64,000 nt of DNA from Fluviibacter phosphoraccumulans_A (lineage in GTDB: Bacteria; Pseudomonadota; Gammaproteobacteria; Burkholderiales; Rhodocyclaceae). Shown one piece after another: positions 1-8,695 of this stretch; position 1 is the first letter of the stretch, and every line of letters starts with the position of its first letter. Location: contig CP126743.1 of assembly GCA_036287865.1 (NCBI GenBank), positions 930,001 through 994,000 of the forward strand. The letters run 5' to 3'. The translations under genes were made by a program, and so were the position numbers. The notes beneath the pieces are model-generated. The model was not told the origin of the DNA. It worked only from the letters and a program-made list of their open reading frames with translations, and searched no databases.

Positions 1-390
1 TAATGCGTCGATGAGTGCGGCTTTATCCTTAGTGGAGAGCACTGGTGCTGGAATAGCGTAGCGGGACCAGGCCAGTAACGGGCAGGCGATCAGGAGCACG
101 TCCCGTGACTCACCTTGCATGGTGATGGTTGTCGATTCAACGGCAGACTCAATGGTGTCCATGAGCGCATCGTGCGCAATAGGCTCACCTTCGCCGAGTC
201 GTGTGAGTACGGTATTGAGCGCCTCGTCATCCCCTGCCGAAAGCAATTGCACGACGAGCGTTTGTAAGCGTGAGTGCCAGTGGGTTCGTTCCATACGGCT
301 ACCCGCCTGAGCGAGTCCGGTGGCCAGCCAGTTGAGCTGAGCCATTTCTCGCGACAATCGGGGGCGTGAGCCATAAGGAGGGCGTTTCAT
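1..390 (-). CDS. DUF2863 family protein, N-terminal part (cut by window edge)
   Basis: The reading frame is open from an ATG at 390 down to base 1, giving 130 residues with no stop, so the gene continues outside the window. The translation has the N-terminal pattern I recall for the beta-proteobacterial DUF2863 family: a basic start (MKRPPYGSRPRLSRE), a WLATGLAQAGSR segment near residues 21-32, a helix with LLSAGDDEALN near 50-60, and LLAWSRYAIP near 108-117. The family has no established function that I know. It is divergent from yaaA with about 98 bp between them. The family name rests on memory of the pattern, not on a search. An overlapping frame on the same strand is an out-of-frame shadow. 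Confidence 0.7.
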   Translation of the reverse strand, partial: MKRPPYGSRPRLSREMAQLNWLATGLAQAGSRMERTHWHSRLQTLVVQLLSAGDDEALNTVLTRLGEGEPIAHDALMDTIESAVESTTITMQGESRDVLLIACPLLAWSRYAIPAPVLSTKDKAALIDAL

Positions 391-488
391 ACGTGCGTTT
401 TACCAAGCCTGCGTGTTGAAGCGGGTAGCTGGGAAAGAAACAGTTTGGTGCCATAATTTGGCAGCGCCCTGTTTTATGGAATAAATCG

Positions 489-1268
489 ATGCTGTTTTTA
501 CTGTCTCCTGCCAAATCGCTTGATTTCGAACCTGTTTATGCCGATATTCCGCACACACAACCTCGTTTTCTGGATAAATCGGCGCCGCTGATCGATATTT
601 TGCGGAAACAGTCGCCAGCCCAGATTGCTGAGTTAATGTCGTTGAGCGATAAGCTTTCGGTGCTCAACGTGACGCGTTACGCTGATTGGTCGCCCAAACA
701 TGAACAGCCTGAGGCAAAGCAGGCCATTCTGGCATTTAACGGGGATGTCTATGAAGGGCTGGATGCGCCCTCTTTGAACAAGAAGCAACTGACCTATGTG
801 CAGGATCATGTGCGTGTACTGTCTGGTCTCTATGGTGTGCTACGTCCGCTTGATTTGATGCGCCCCTGTCGGTTGGAAATGGGGACCAAACTGGCTAACC
901 CTGCAGGTAAAGATCTTTATGCCTGGTGGCGTGAGAGCAATACGGCAACGGTGGTGGCGGATCTCAAGGCGGCTGGCGGCCCGTTGGTCAACACGGCCTC
1001 CGATGAGTATTTCAAATCAGTCGACCGCAAAGCGCTCGAAAAAGCAGGCGTGCCAGTCATTGACTGCGTCTTTGAGGATTTCAAGGACGGTAAGTTCAAG
1101 ATCATCAGCTTTTATGCCAAACGCGCGCGTGGTTTGTTTGTGCGCGCTGCTGCCGAGGGTGTCTGGAAAACCCCTGCGGATCTGCAAAAATTCGATGTTG
1201 AGGGTTATGGTTTTGTACCGGCCGCTTCGACTGAAACTAAATTAGTTTTCCGTCGACGCGTTGCCTGA
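489..1268 (+). CDS. yaaA: Peroxide stress protein YaaA (DUF328/UPF0246)
   Basis: The 259-residue product is full length for the YaaA family. It opens with the family hallmark MLFLLSPAKSLDFEP and contains FNGDVYEGLDA near residues 85-95, LSGLYGVLRPLDLMRPCRLEMG near 111-132, LVNTASDEYFKSV near 166-178, and a final KRARG segment. In Escherichia coli YaaA limits free intracellular iron under hydrogen peroxide stress and binds DNA; the same role is inferred here. There is no strong Shine-Dalgarno sequence ahead of the ATG. The last 27 bp overlap the end of the convergent PIN-domain gene. Confidence 0.93.
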   Translation: MLFLLSPAKSLDFEPVYADIPHTQPRFLDKSAPLIDILRKQSPAQIAELMSLSDKLSVLNVTRYADWSPKHEQPEAKQAILAFNGDVYEGLDAPSLNKKQLTYVQDHVRVLSGLYGVLRPLDLMRPCRLEMGTKLANPAGKDLYAWWRESNTATVVADLKAAGGPLVNTASDEYFKSVDRKALEKAGVPVIDCVFEDFKDGKFKIISFYAKRARGLFVRAAAEGVWKTPADLQKFDVEGYGFVPAASTETKLVFRRRVA

Positions 1269-1754
1269 GTCGTTGTTACCAAACAAATGTATCAGGGCGG
1301 CATCGGGCGGCAGGATAGCAAAGGGACATGGGCGTTGACGCGCCTTGGCCCGCTTCAGTACCAGGTTATCCCGGCTGATCAACAGATCGGCTTTGGCGTA
1401 TTGCGCCAGTTCCAGAAACATCTGGTCATCCGGGTCCCGGCATTTGGGCAGGAGCGGGAGGTCGGCATCGCTCGGCTTTGCCGGAACAATCGTCAGATGC
1501 GCTCGATAACGTTGTAACAGATTGTCGCGACTGGCGGCGTCGAGGCGAAACTGGGGGTACCCCGTGACTCTTTCCAGCTCGAGCAGCGTATGTTCGTTCG
1601 CCAGGCAGATTACGTGGTCACTACTAATCGCTTGCGCCAGTTGGGCCAGCGGTGGCGCCTGAAAATGAAACAGATCCATCACCACGTTCGTATCCAGCAC
1701 CAATCGGGGTGGTGTCTCTATGACTGAAACTATCGACACGTCAACGCTTTCCAT
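1242..1754 (-). CDS. PIN-domain putative ribonuclease (COG1569-type toxin-like)
   Basis: The 170-residue product carries the acidic PIN active-site pattern: LVLDTNVVMDLF near residues 18-29, a TLLELER segment near 56-62, CRDPDDQMFLELA near 105-117 and ADLLISRD near 122-129. PIN proteins of this group are annotated as toxin components, but no antitoxin-like gene lies beside it. The ATG at 1754 has no clear ribosome binding site. A GTG at 1739, preceded by GGAAAG, may be the true start and would shorten the overlap with the divergent YkgJ gene from 35 to 20 bp. The 3' end overlaps yaaA by 27 bp. It may act as a free-standing RNA nuclease; the target is unknown. Confidence 0.8.
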   Translation of the reverse strand: MESVDVSIVSVIETPPRLVLDTNVVMDLFHFQAPPLAQLAQAISSDHVICLANEHTLLELERVTGYPQFRLDAASRDNLLQRYRAHLTIVPAKPSDADLPLLPKCRDPDDQMFLELAQYAKADLLISRDNLVLKRAKARQRPCPFAILPPDAALIHLFGNNDSGNASTEN

Positions 1755-2076
1755 CTGTGAACGCTGTGGTGCTTGCTGCGCGGCGTATCGCGTGGACTTT
1801 CATCCTGCGGAACTGGCCAAGACTGCGCAGAGCAGTGGTGTTCCACCAGAGATGACTATCGTGCTCACACCCAAGCTCATGCGCATGAAAGGTACCGATG
1901 AGACATCCTCGCGTTGTGTGGCTTTGACCGGAGAGATCGGGCAGCAGGTGGGCTGCAGTATTTATGCCGATAGGCCTTCCACTTGCCATGAGTTTAATCC
2001 CTGGGCCGCGTTGGGTATTGTGGATGACGCCTGTAATCGGGCGCGGCAACGCCATGGTTTGCCGCCGATTGTTTAA
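1720..2076 (+). CDS. YkgJ-family cysteine-cluster protein
   Basis: The 118-residue protein has the spaced cysteines of the YkgJ/UPF0153 family, thought to bind zinc or an iron-sulfur cluster: CERCGACCAAY near residues 13-23, a later CVAL near 66 and GCSIYADRPSTCHEFNPW near 78-95. The biochemical role of the family is not established. The start codon lies inside the 5' end of the PIN gene on the other strand, so the two genes overlap head to head and their transcripts are complementary at the 5' ends. The neighbouring transaldolase ends 28 bp away, facing it. Confidence 0.85.
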   Translation: MTETIDTSTLSICERCGACCAAYRVDFHPAELAKTAQSSGVPPEMTIVLTPKLMRMKGTDETSSRCVALTGEIGQQVGCSIYADRPSTCHEFNPWAALGIVDDACNRARQRHGLPPIV

Positions 2077-2103
2077 AGTCTGGCGCAAAAGTAATTGCAA
2101 GGT

Positions 2104-3207
2104 TCAGACCAGCGTGAGCAGATCGGCGTAGGCTTTTTCGAACTGAGCCAGGCCGGCCGTTTGCAGTTCTTGTCCAATTTGCTCCAGATCTATGCCTAAG
2201 CCATGAATGGCAACGAGTTGTTCATGCGCTGCGGCAACATCTTCATCCAGTGACTGAGTGGCAATGCCATGGTCACGGAAAGCCACCAGGGTGGCGTCGG
2301 GTACGGTGTTCACCGTGTGCGGGCCAATGAGTGCTTTAACGTAAAGCGTGTCGCGATAGTCTGGATTTTTAACCGAAGTGGATGCCCAGAGCAGCCATTG
2401 CGGTTTGGCGCCCAGTGACCTGAGGTCGGCCTGTGCACCTGACTGTAGCGCTTGCCAGTCCTGATAAGCGGTTTTGCACAGGGCAATAGCCGTTTTTCCT
2501 TGCAAGAATGCGGGTAGTTTTGGCTTCAGGGTGCTGTCGGTGCGACTGACAAAGAAACTGGCCACCGAGGCCACATCACCGATACGCTCAGGTGCGCCCT
2601 GTTGCTGGCAATAGGCGACCCAGCGGCGTAAGCCAGCTTCGTGCGCTGCCTGAACAGCCTCAAGCTGCTCAAACGAAAAAATGAGCGTCACATTCACGTT
2701 AATGCCCTGGGCAATCACTTCAGTGATTGCGGCGCAGCCGGCTTGCGTGGCCGGGATTTTGATCATGGCATTGGGTCGGTTAATCGTGTGCCACAAACGT
2801 ACTGCGGCAGCTTTGGTGCCCGCTGCATCGTGTGCCAGAGTGGGCGATACTTCGAAACTGACATAGCCTTGTTCGCCACCGGTTTGCTGCCAGAGTGGTA
2901 GGAACAGGTCGCAAGCGGCCTGGATGTCAGGCAGAACAACATTTTCAAAACGGATCTCAGGGTTGTTCTCGGTGGCACGCGCGGCGGTAATGGCCGGTTG
3001 ATACGCCGAATCTTTGCTCAGCGCCTGATGAAAGATGGCCGGATTCGAGGTGAGGCCAGCCACTGCATCGTTATTAATCCAGTTGGCCAGAGTGCCGCTT
3101 TCAATCAATTGGCGGGATAGTGTGTCCAACCAGACCTGCTGACCTAATTGTGCAACCGCAGCAATGCGACTCTGGGAAATAGGGGCTTGATGCGTTGATT
3201 GGGTCAT
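2104..3207 (-). CDS. tal: Transaldolase, type 2 (mycobacterial-like subfamily)
   Basis: Transaldolase moves a dihydroxyacetone unit between sugar phosphates in the non-oxidative pentose phosphate pathway. The 367-residue length fits the longer type-2 subfamily rather than the roughly 315-residue TalB type. Visible motifs are GLTSNPAIF near residues 51-59, YVSFEVSP near 115-122, and IKIPAT with the probable Schiff-base lysine at about residue 150. The C-terminal region around SVKNPDYRDTLYVKALIGP is also typical. The ATG at 3207 begins MTQSTHQAP. The gene stands alone, convergent with the YkgJ gene and divergent from the broken prpE. Confidence 0.92.
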   Translation of the reverse strand: MTQSTHQAPISQSRIAAVAQLGQQVWLDTLSRQLIESGTLANWINNDAVAGLTSNPAIFHQALSKDSAYQPAITAARATENNPEIRFENVVLPDIQAACDLFLPLWQQTGGEQGYVSFEVSPTLAHDAAGTKAAAVRLWHTINRPNAMIKIPATQAGCAAITEVIAQGINVNVTLIFSFEQLEAVQAAHEAGLRRWVAYCQQQGAPERIGDVASVASFFVSRTDSTLKPKLPAFLQGKTAIALCKTAYQDWQALQSGAQADLRSLGAKPQWLLWASTSVKNPDYRDTLYVKALIGPHTVNTVPDATLVAFRDHGIATQSLDEDVAAAHEQLVAIHGLGIDLEQIGQELQTAGLAQFEKAYADLLTLV

Positions 3208-3250
3208 GGCAGTCTAATGGTCAGCTTCGTGTAAGGGTACAGGCGTAATT

Positions 3251-3370
3251 ATGGCGTCTGATCTGAAAAAACCATCGCCAATTGAGTTTAGCGATGACGA
3301 ACAGCCTGACACCATTCAGGATGCGGTAGGAAGTTTTATCATAAAAACAGATGCAGTCGTTACTGCATGA
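3251..3370 (+). CDS. Small unassigned ORF (39 aa) upstream of prpE
   Basis: An ATG opens a 39-residue frame (MASDLKKPSPIEFSDDEQ..., ending ...TDAVVTA) closed by two consecutive TGA codons. It fills most of the 194 bp between the transaldolase start and the prpE start. I recognise no family. The composition is acidic and soluble, with no signal or membrane segment, and no good Shine-Dalgarno sequence precedes it. It could be a microprotein, the stump of a decayed gene, or chance. Confidence 0.25.
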   Translation: MASDLKKPSPIEFSDDEQPDTIQDAVGSFIIKTDAVVTA

Positions 3371-3401
3371 TGACAAGTAAGCCAGAGGGGGCTGAGGAAC
3401 T

Positions 3402-5274
3402 ATGGGCAAGTATCAGGATTTTCACAAGCGTTCCATCGAAAACCGTGACGACTTCTGGGCCGAGCAGGCACAGCTGGTCGAGTGGAAGGAACCCTTTACC
3501 CAGAGGTTTGCGACTTTTCGCGTCCGCCATTCGTTAAATGGTTTGTAAACTGTAAGACCAACCTCTGCTACAACGCAGTCGATCGTCATGCAGCCGAGCG
3601 TCCAAACGATAAAGCGCTGATCTATATTTCGACTGAAACAGACGAAGAGCGTGTATACACCTGGGCTGAGCTGCAGCGTGAAGTCGAGCGTATGGCCGCC
3701 ATCCTGCAAAGCCAGGATGTTAAAGAGGGTGACCTGCCGATGATTCCGGAAGCGATCTTCGCCATGCTGGCGACAGTACGTATCGGTGCGATTCACTCGG
3801 TGGTGTTCGGTGGCTTTGCCGCCGGTTCGCTGGCCACCCGCATCGATGATGCCAAGCCAAAGGTCATGGTGACAGCCGATGCCGGTATGCGTAATGGGAA
3901 ACCTGTCCCTTACAAGCACCTGGTGGCGAATCGCTAAGCCTGGCGGAGTTCCCGCCCGCTAAAGTGATCATCGTTGACCGTGGCCTGGATAAGGGCTTCC
4001 CACGTGTTGATGGCCGTGATGTGGATTACGCCACGCTGCGTGCCCAGCATATGGATGCTTAAGTTCCTTGCGTCTGGGTTGAGTCGTCGCATCCATCGTA
4101 CATCCTGTATACCTCGGGTACGACCGGTAAGCCGAAGGGCGTGCAGCGTGTGATACCGGTGGCTATCTGGTGGCGCTGGCAGCTTCTATGAAGCACATCT
4201 ATCAGGGTGGCAAGGGTGAAACCTTCTTCTCGACCTCGGGCATCGGCTGGGTCGTGGGTCACTCGTGCATCGTTTACGGCCCGCTGATCGGCGGCATGGC
4301 GACCGTTGTTTATGAAGGTACGTCGCTGCGTCCTGATCCAGCCATCTGGTGGCAGATTGTTGAAAAATACAAAGTCAACGTGATGTTCTCGGCGCCAACA
4401 GCTGCACGTGTTCTGAAGAAGCAGGATACTGCTTACATGAAGAAACATGACCTCTCCAGCCTGAAGCATATCTTCATGGCTGGCGAGCCGCTGGATGAAC
4501 CGACACACGAATGGTTCATGTCGGAACTGAACAAGCCGGTGATCGATAACTACTGGCAGACTGAAACCGGTTGGCCGATGATTGCCGCCGTACCAGGCGT
4601 CGAAAAGACACCGATCAAGTACGGTTCGCCTTCGTTCCCGGTTTACGGTTACGACCTGCGTATCTTCCGCGAAGATGGTACGGAGTGCGGTCCGAACGAG
4701 AAGGGTATTGCTGCTGTTATGCCTCCAATGCCACCTGGCTGGCTGTCGACCGTGTGGGGTCAGGACGAGCGTTTCGTTAGTACCTACTTCAGCCTGTTCA
4801 AAGAACCTCTGGTCTACTCGTCGTATGACTGGGCGATCAAGGATGAAAACGGTTACTTCACCATTCTGGGTCGTACCGATGACGTGATCAACGTTGCCGG
4901 CCATCGCCTGGGCACCCGCGAAATCGAAGAAGCGGTCTAGAACTGCCGAAGTGGCTGTGATCGGTGTCGAAGATAAGCTCAAGGGGCAGGTGCCAATCGC
5001 CTTCGCCGTGGTTAAGGATGCGGGTGTGGTCGATACAGCTGAGAAGGTCAAGGCGCTGGAGAAAGAAGTGATGGGTACGGTAGACGGTATTCTGGGTGCG
5101 ATTGCACGTCCGGGCCGCGTTTACTTTGTGACCGCACTGTCAAAGACCCGTTCGGGCAAGATGTTGCGTCATTCGCTGCAAGCATTGGCCGAAGGCCGTG
5201 ATCCAGGCGATCTGACCACCATCGACGATCCGTCGACCATCGAAAACATCAAGAAGATGGTTGCTGTAGCGTGA
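3402..5274 (+). pseudogene. prpE: Broken propionyl-CoA synthetase gene (prpE)
   Basis: The fragments joined across frames match PrpE from MGKYQDFHKRSIE through to DPGDLTTIDDPSTIE, about the full 625-residue length. PrpE activates propionate to propionyl-CoA. Lesions visible: a 2-bp AG duplication near 3503; an in-frame loss of about five codons near 3732, where the usual GDRVLIYMPM reads GDLPM; a 1-bp loss near 3936; an in-frame TAA at 4060-4062; a 2-bp GT duplication near 4150; and a deletion with frameshift at 4938, just after REIEEAV. Adenylation motifs TSGTTGKPKG and TETGWP survive in pieces. At least six lesions make function very unlikely. A GAGG ribosome binding site still precedes the ATG. 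The intact acs lies 5 kb downstream. Confidence 0.93.
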
Positions 5275-6114
5275 ATCCTATGAATCTTGTCAATTATTGC
5301 AGACTCAACCTGTGCCTTATGGTTTGCGTTTCCTACACGCAGCCACTTATGGTGCATGCTGATGAGGCTGGGAGTGGTGATGCGATGACGTCTACCGCTA
5401 AGGTCGCGCAGAAGATTCAGGCCAAAATTGTGCCCATGGTTCAGCTACCAATGTCCTATAACTACAATCAGAATCGTGAACTTAATCAAAGCTACATGCA
5501 AGGTCAGTTTCAACTCGGCCCGATGCTGCCGATCATGCTTGGTGTGGACGCAGGGTTTATTCTCAACCCGATGTTTACGGACAACATCAATCGCCAGAAC
5601 CAGCAGACGAGCAATCAGGCCACATCATTGCAATTGGCGACATATCTCGCCACCCAGATCAGGGATTTTTTATACAGGGTGGGGCCGTTTATTCAAATAC
5701 CGACCGCTAACCCGAGCAATGGTTCTCAGCAAACCGGCCTGGGAGTTTCCTACGGATTGCTGTATCAACCCAAGCACTGGGTTGTTGGAGCGATAGCGTA
5801 TAACGCTTGGGGTTGTGGGCAACAATGTATCTGCCGGAACAGCAAACGTTTATTACGTTAATCCCACCATTTCATACACAACCGATAATGCTTGGACGGT
5901 TAATCTGCAGAGCTGGATTAATGGTAACCCTGCTGCCGGCCATAGTAACAATACCAATCAGTTGATGCTAAGCGGTGGCAAAACTTTTAAAACAGGCAAG
6001 ATGCACTGGCAGTGGTTGCTTGGTCCAAGCTATATGGTTACGAATACGCCGACTAGCCCGCAGGGATGGGGCGGCTATTTTAGTCTGACTTTGGCTTTTC
6101 CTGAAAACCAGTAA
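5271..6114 (+). pseudogene. Frameshifted exported beta-barrel/transporter-like protein
   Basis: Two frames join into a protein of about 280 residues. The first (from GTG 5271 or ATG 5280) has a hydrophobic leader, then alternating polar and aromatic strands (PMVQLPMSYNYNQN, LGVSYGLLYQPKHWVVGA). The second continues with NVYYVNPTISYTTDNAWTVN and ends WGGYFSLTLAFPENQ, an aromatic ending seen in outer-membrane barrels. The shift is one extra T near 5812: removing it turns AWGCGQQ into AWGVGNNVSAGT. It resembles the transporter group related to phenol-degradation MetA proteins, but that is a tentative guess. The start overlaps the prpE stop, so it may once have been co-transcribed. Confidence 0.7.
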
Positions 6115-6149
6115 TATTTTTAAAACTGACTAATCCGAGAGGACACGCA

Positions 6150-7314
6150 ATGAAACGAATGGTATTGATGAAGTATTTGATGGCTGGGGTTATAGCTGCC
6201 ACGTCTATTTCCAATGCGGCCGCATGTACTTTACTGCTGTATACGGATGCTAAAGGGCGCGCATATACAGGGAGAACCGTGGAGTTTGTGGGTGAAACGC
6301 CAAATCGGTTGACCTATTATCCAATGGGTACTCGGTTTGAATCTGTTATGCCCGATGGTAAACAATGAGCAACATTTAACAGTAAGTGCGCTATTTTTGC
6401 AGTGACAGTCTTTGGCATCTTGCCGACTCAGAAGCAGGATTCATTTCATGAAGCAATGAATGACCAAGGTTTGACATTCACGACCAATTCACTCGGTGGC
6501 AATATTTCTCCGAATGTCACTCAGGTTCCGCAAGGCAAGATACTTTCTGCTGTGGACCTAGGGGCTTGGGCTCTGGGCAACTTCCAGACGGTGGCATAAG
6601 TCAAACAGGCGTTTGAAAACAAAGAGGTCGAAGTTTGGCTGCCCAACATCCCATTTCTGGGGGCGGGTGACACCCCGCTCCATTTCGGTCTTTTTGATCG
6701 ATCAGGGGCTGGTATCGTGATTGAATGGACAACAGGCAAGACGACGGTTTACGACAACCCCGTAGGCGTTATGACTAATAACCCACCGTTCCCCCTGGCA
6801 TCTGCAAAATATGAGTAACTATGCGTATTTGACCAACGTTGATAAGAACAGTGGGAAATTCAACAATCTGAGCGTTAGTGCTTTTGACAGTGGGGGCAAT
6901 CTGGCAAATTTGCCAAGTGCACAGACATCGCCAGGTAGATTTGTAAAGGCGGCCTATTACGCCACGTATGTAGAAAAGGCCAAAACTCCAGATCAGGCAA
7001 TCCTCAACTTGAGCCACGTGATGAATAATTTTGATCGGCCAAAAAATATCTCGATTGATCTTCCTAATGATATGCCTGGCGGTGAACGCACCATGACAGC
7101 GCCAAAAAATCAGAAATCATCCTCCGAAGTGACGAGCTGGACTGTGCTGCGCGATCTGTCGCAAAATCATTTCTACATTAGAACGATCAATAGCCTTAAT
7201 TTTTCCAGGTTCGATATCAACAAACTGAGTGCTTTGAAAGAAACAAAAGTCATATCCATGAAGGCGCTTAACGCAAATACTGCCCTTGATGGTACGGACC
7301 TGTTCTTAAAGTAA
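6150..7314 (+). pseudogene. Broken choloylglycine hydrolase/penicillin V acylase-like amidase
   Basis: A signal peptide (MKYLMAGVIAATSISNAAA) is followed directly by CTLLLYTDAKGRAYTGRTVEF. This places a cysteine at the mature N-terminus, as in Ntn-type linear amide C-N hydrolases (bile salt hydrolase, penicillin V acylase). The central PLHFGLFDRSGAGIVIEW and GVMTNNPPFP segments also fit. Lesions: TGA at 6366-6368, TAA at 6597-6599, and one extra C in a C5 run at 6791-6795. With four Cs the frame reads PWHLQNMSNYAYLTN, as the family requires. The remainder to 7314 is open. A periplasmic amidase or N-acyl-homoserine lactone acylase-like role is possible for the ancestor. A GAGAGG ribosome binding site precedes the start. 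Confidence 0.85.
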
Positions 7315-7335
7315 AGATTGTGTACTTAGTGCTTT

Positions 7336-7843
7336 TCAGAAGTCCCTTAATGGGGCTTCTGACTTTTGTTTGTCGTGACCGGATATGTCGTCGATGATTT
7401 TGCTAAAAGCCCCAAGCATTGAGATTAAAGCAGAGGTGGCGATCGCAAAAGAAAATAGCCCAGATATGGCTATGTAGAGCGCTAATGCCCGCCAACCATG
7501 GGGCAGGATGTCGGAATAGATGCCCAATGTTGTGTAGCAACTGCCTGCAAAAAGCATGGCCATCGTTGGGTCGGTAATGAGTCCTTCCAGGTAGATGAAT
7601 GCTGCCCAGGCCAGGATGCATACAATCTGAACAAGGCAAGATCATTAAGACTGCCACCACAAAGCGCAGAGTGAGCTACATGGTTGCGCTTTGATGATTC
7701 GCTGGTCGTGAGCTTCTGAACCAGAACGATATTCTGACGAATAGGAATGTGCTCATCAGGAGGATGAAGGCAAGTAACCCGAAGCCAAAAGATGCGTCTC
7801 GAACTAGAGTTTCAAAAAAAGATTGAAGGTTTTGTGAGGTCAT
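7336..7843 (-). pseudogene. Broken two-helix ion-channel-like protein
   Basis: From an ATG at 7843 the frame encodes a first membrane helix (FGFGLLAFILLMSTFLFV) and stops at a TAG at 7676-7678. After a frameshift near 7630 the product resumes as VQIVCILAWAAFIYLEG, then a pore-like CYTTLGIYSDILPHGW and a last helix ALYIAISGLFSFAIATSALI. The TTLG..SDI..P pattern resembles pore regions of bacterial two-transmembrane channel proteins, though the classical GYGD filter is not intact. One stop plus one shift make it a pseudogene. It lies tail to tail with the broken amidase and just downstream of murI. Confidence 0.65.
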
Positions 7844-7851
7844 TGGCACGT

Positions 7852-8670
7852 TTAGGGCATAGTGTGTAACGGCATGGGGTGGCCGGTATGCCTATGACTG
7901 AGTTTGCCAAGCCCCAACGCATTTAATGCTTCGGGTAGGCGAACTGGATTCATGGTGGGCATCAGTTTGATACCACCGGTAGATTCGCAGAGGTGGTCGG
8001 CACCCGATACTTTGCAAGCCTGGCGTGCAACAGCATCGGCAACGCCAACGAGCTGAGCCTGGTCGCGGATGAGCTGCTTGAGTGTGGGGGTCAGAAAGTC
8101 GTAGTGCGTGCATCCGAGCACGACCTGATCAACGCCATGGTCGATGAGTGGCAACAGATGCTGCTTGATGTCTTGAATGATGGCGGGTGAGTTCAGGTTA
8201 AGTGCTTCGACTTCGGTTGCCCAACCATGGCATGGAATGATGTGTACGGTCTTGTGAGGGGCGTGGCGGGCTATGAGTTGCGCCAGCCGCTGACTTTTGG
8301 CGGTTGCTACGGTGGCGAGAACGGCAATTTTGCCGGTTTGGGTATGCAGTGCCGCCGGTTTGATGCCCGGCTCAACGCCAACAACGGGTATGTTTGGATG
8401 AGCGGCTCGCAGAGCCTCAATGGCTTCGGCTGTGGCCGTGTTGCAGGCGACGACCAGCGTGGTGCAGCCTTCATTAATGAGGGCCTGGCCCATGGCCAGC
8501 ACTCGGGCTCGAATTTGTTCTGGGGTCTTGTTGCCGTAAGGCACGTGAGCCGTATCGGCGGCGTAGATTAGATCTGCCGCCGGGCAGATCTCGGCCAGTG
8601 CGCCGAGGACCGACAGCCCACCCAGACCGGAGTCAAAGACGCCGATCACGGGACGAGGGCTGGTCAGCAC
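7852..8670 (-). CDS. murI: Glutamate racemase
   Basis: MurI makes D-glutamate for peptidoglycan precursor synthesis in the cytoplasm. The 272-residue protein has all key motifs: GVFDSGLGGLSV near residues 10-21 with the conserved D-S pair, PYGNKTPEQI near 44-53, VVACNTATA near 73-81 with one catalytic cysteine, and LGCTHYDFL near 184-192 with the second. The start is a GTG at 8670. It sits between the broken ion-channel gene and the fumarase gene on the same strand; the 25 bp gap to fumarase suggests co-transcription. Confidence 0.95.
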   Translation of the reverse strand: MLTSPRPVIGVFDSGLGGLSVLGALAEICPAADLIYAADTAHVPYGNKTPEQIRARVLAMGQALINEGCTTLVVACNTATAEAIEALRAAHPNIPVVGVEPGIKPAALHTQTGKIAVLATVATAKSQRLAQLIARHAPHKTVHIIPCHGWATEVEALNLNSPAIIQDIKQHLLPLIDHGVDQVVLGCTHYDFLTPTLKQLIRDQAQLVGVADAVARQACKVSGADHLCESTGGIKLMPTMNPVRLPEALNALGLGKLSHRHTGHPMPLHTMP

Positions 8671-8695
8671 TCTGGCACGTTCCTGTTAATACGGA

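Noticed and set aside
3221..3409. 62-codon minus-strand frame upstream of prpE
   Set aside because: Overlaps the prpE start region, no ribosome binding site, no similarity.
4059..5051. Long open frame on the minus strand opposite prpE
   Set aside because: It is a mirror of the coding strand in a codon-biased gene; the translation shows no domain and prpE homology on the plus strand explains the sequence.
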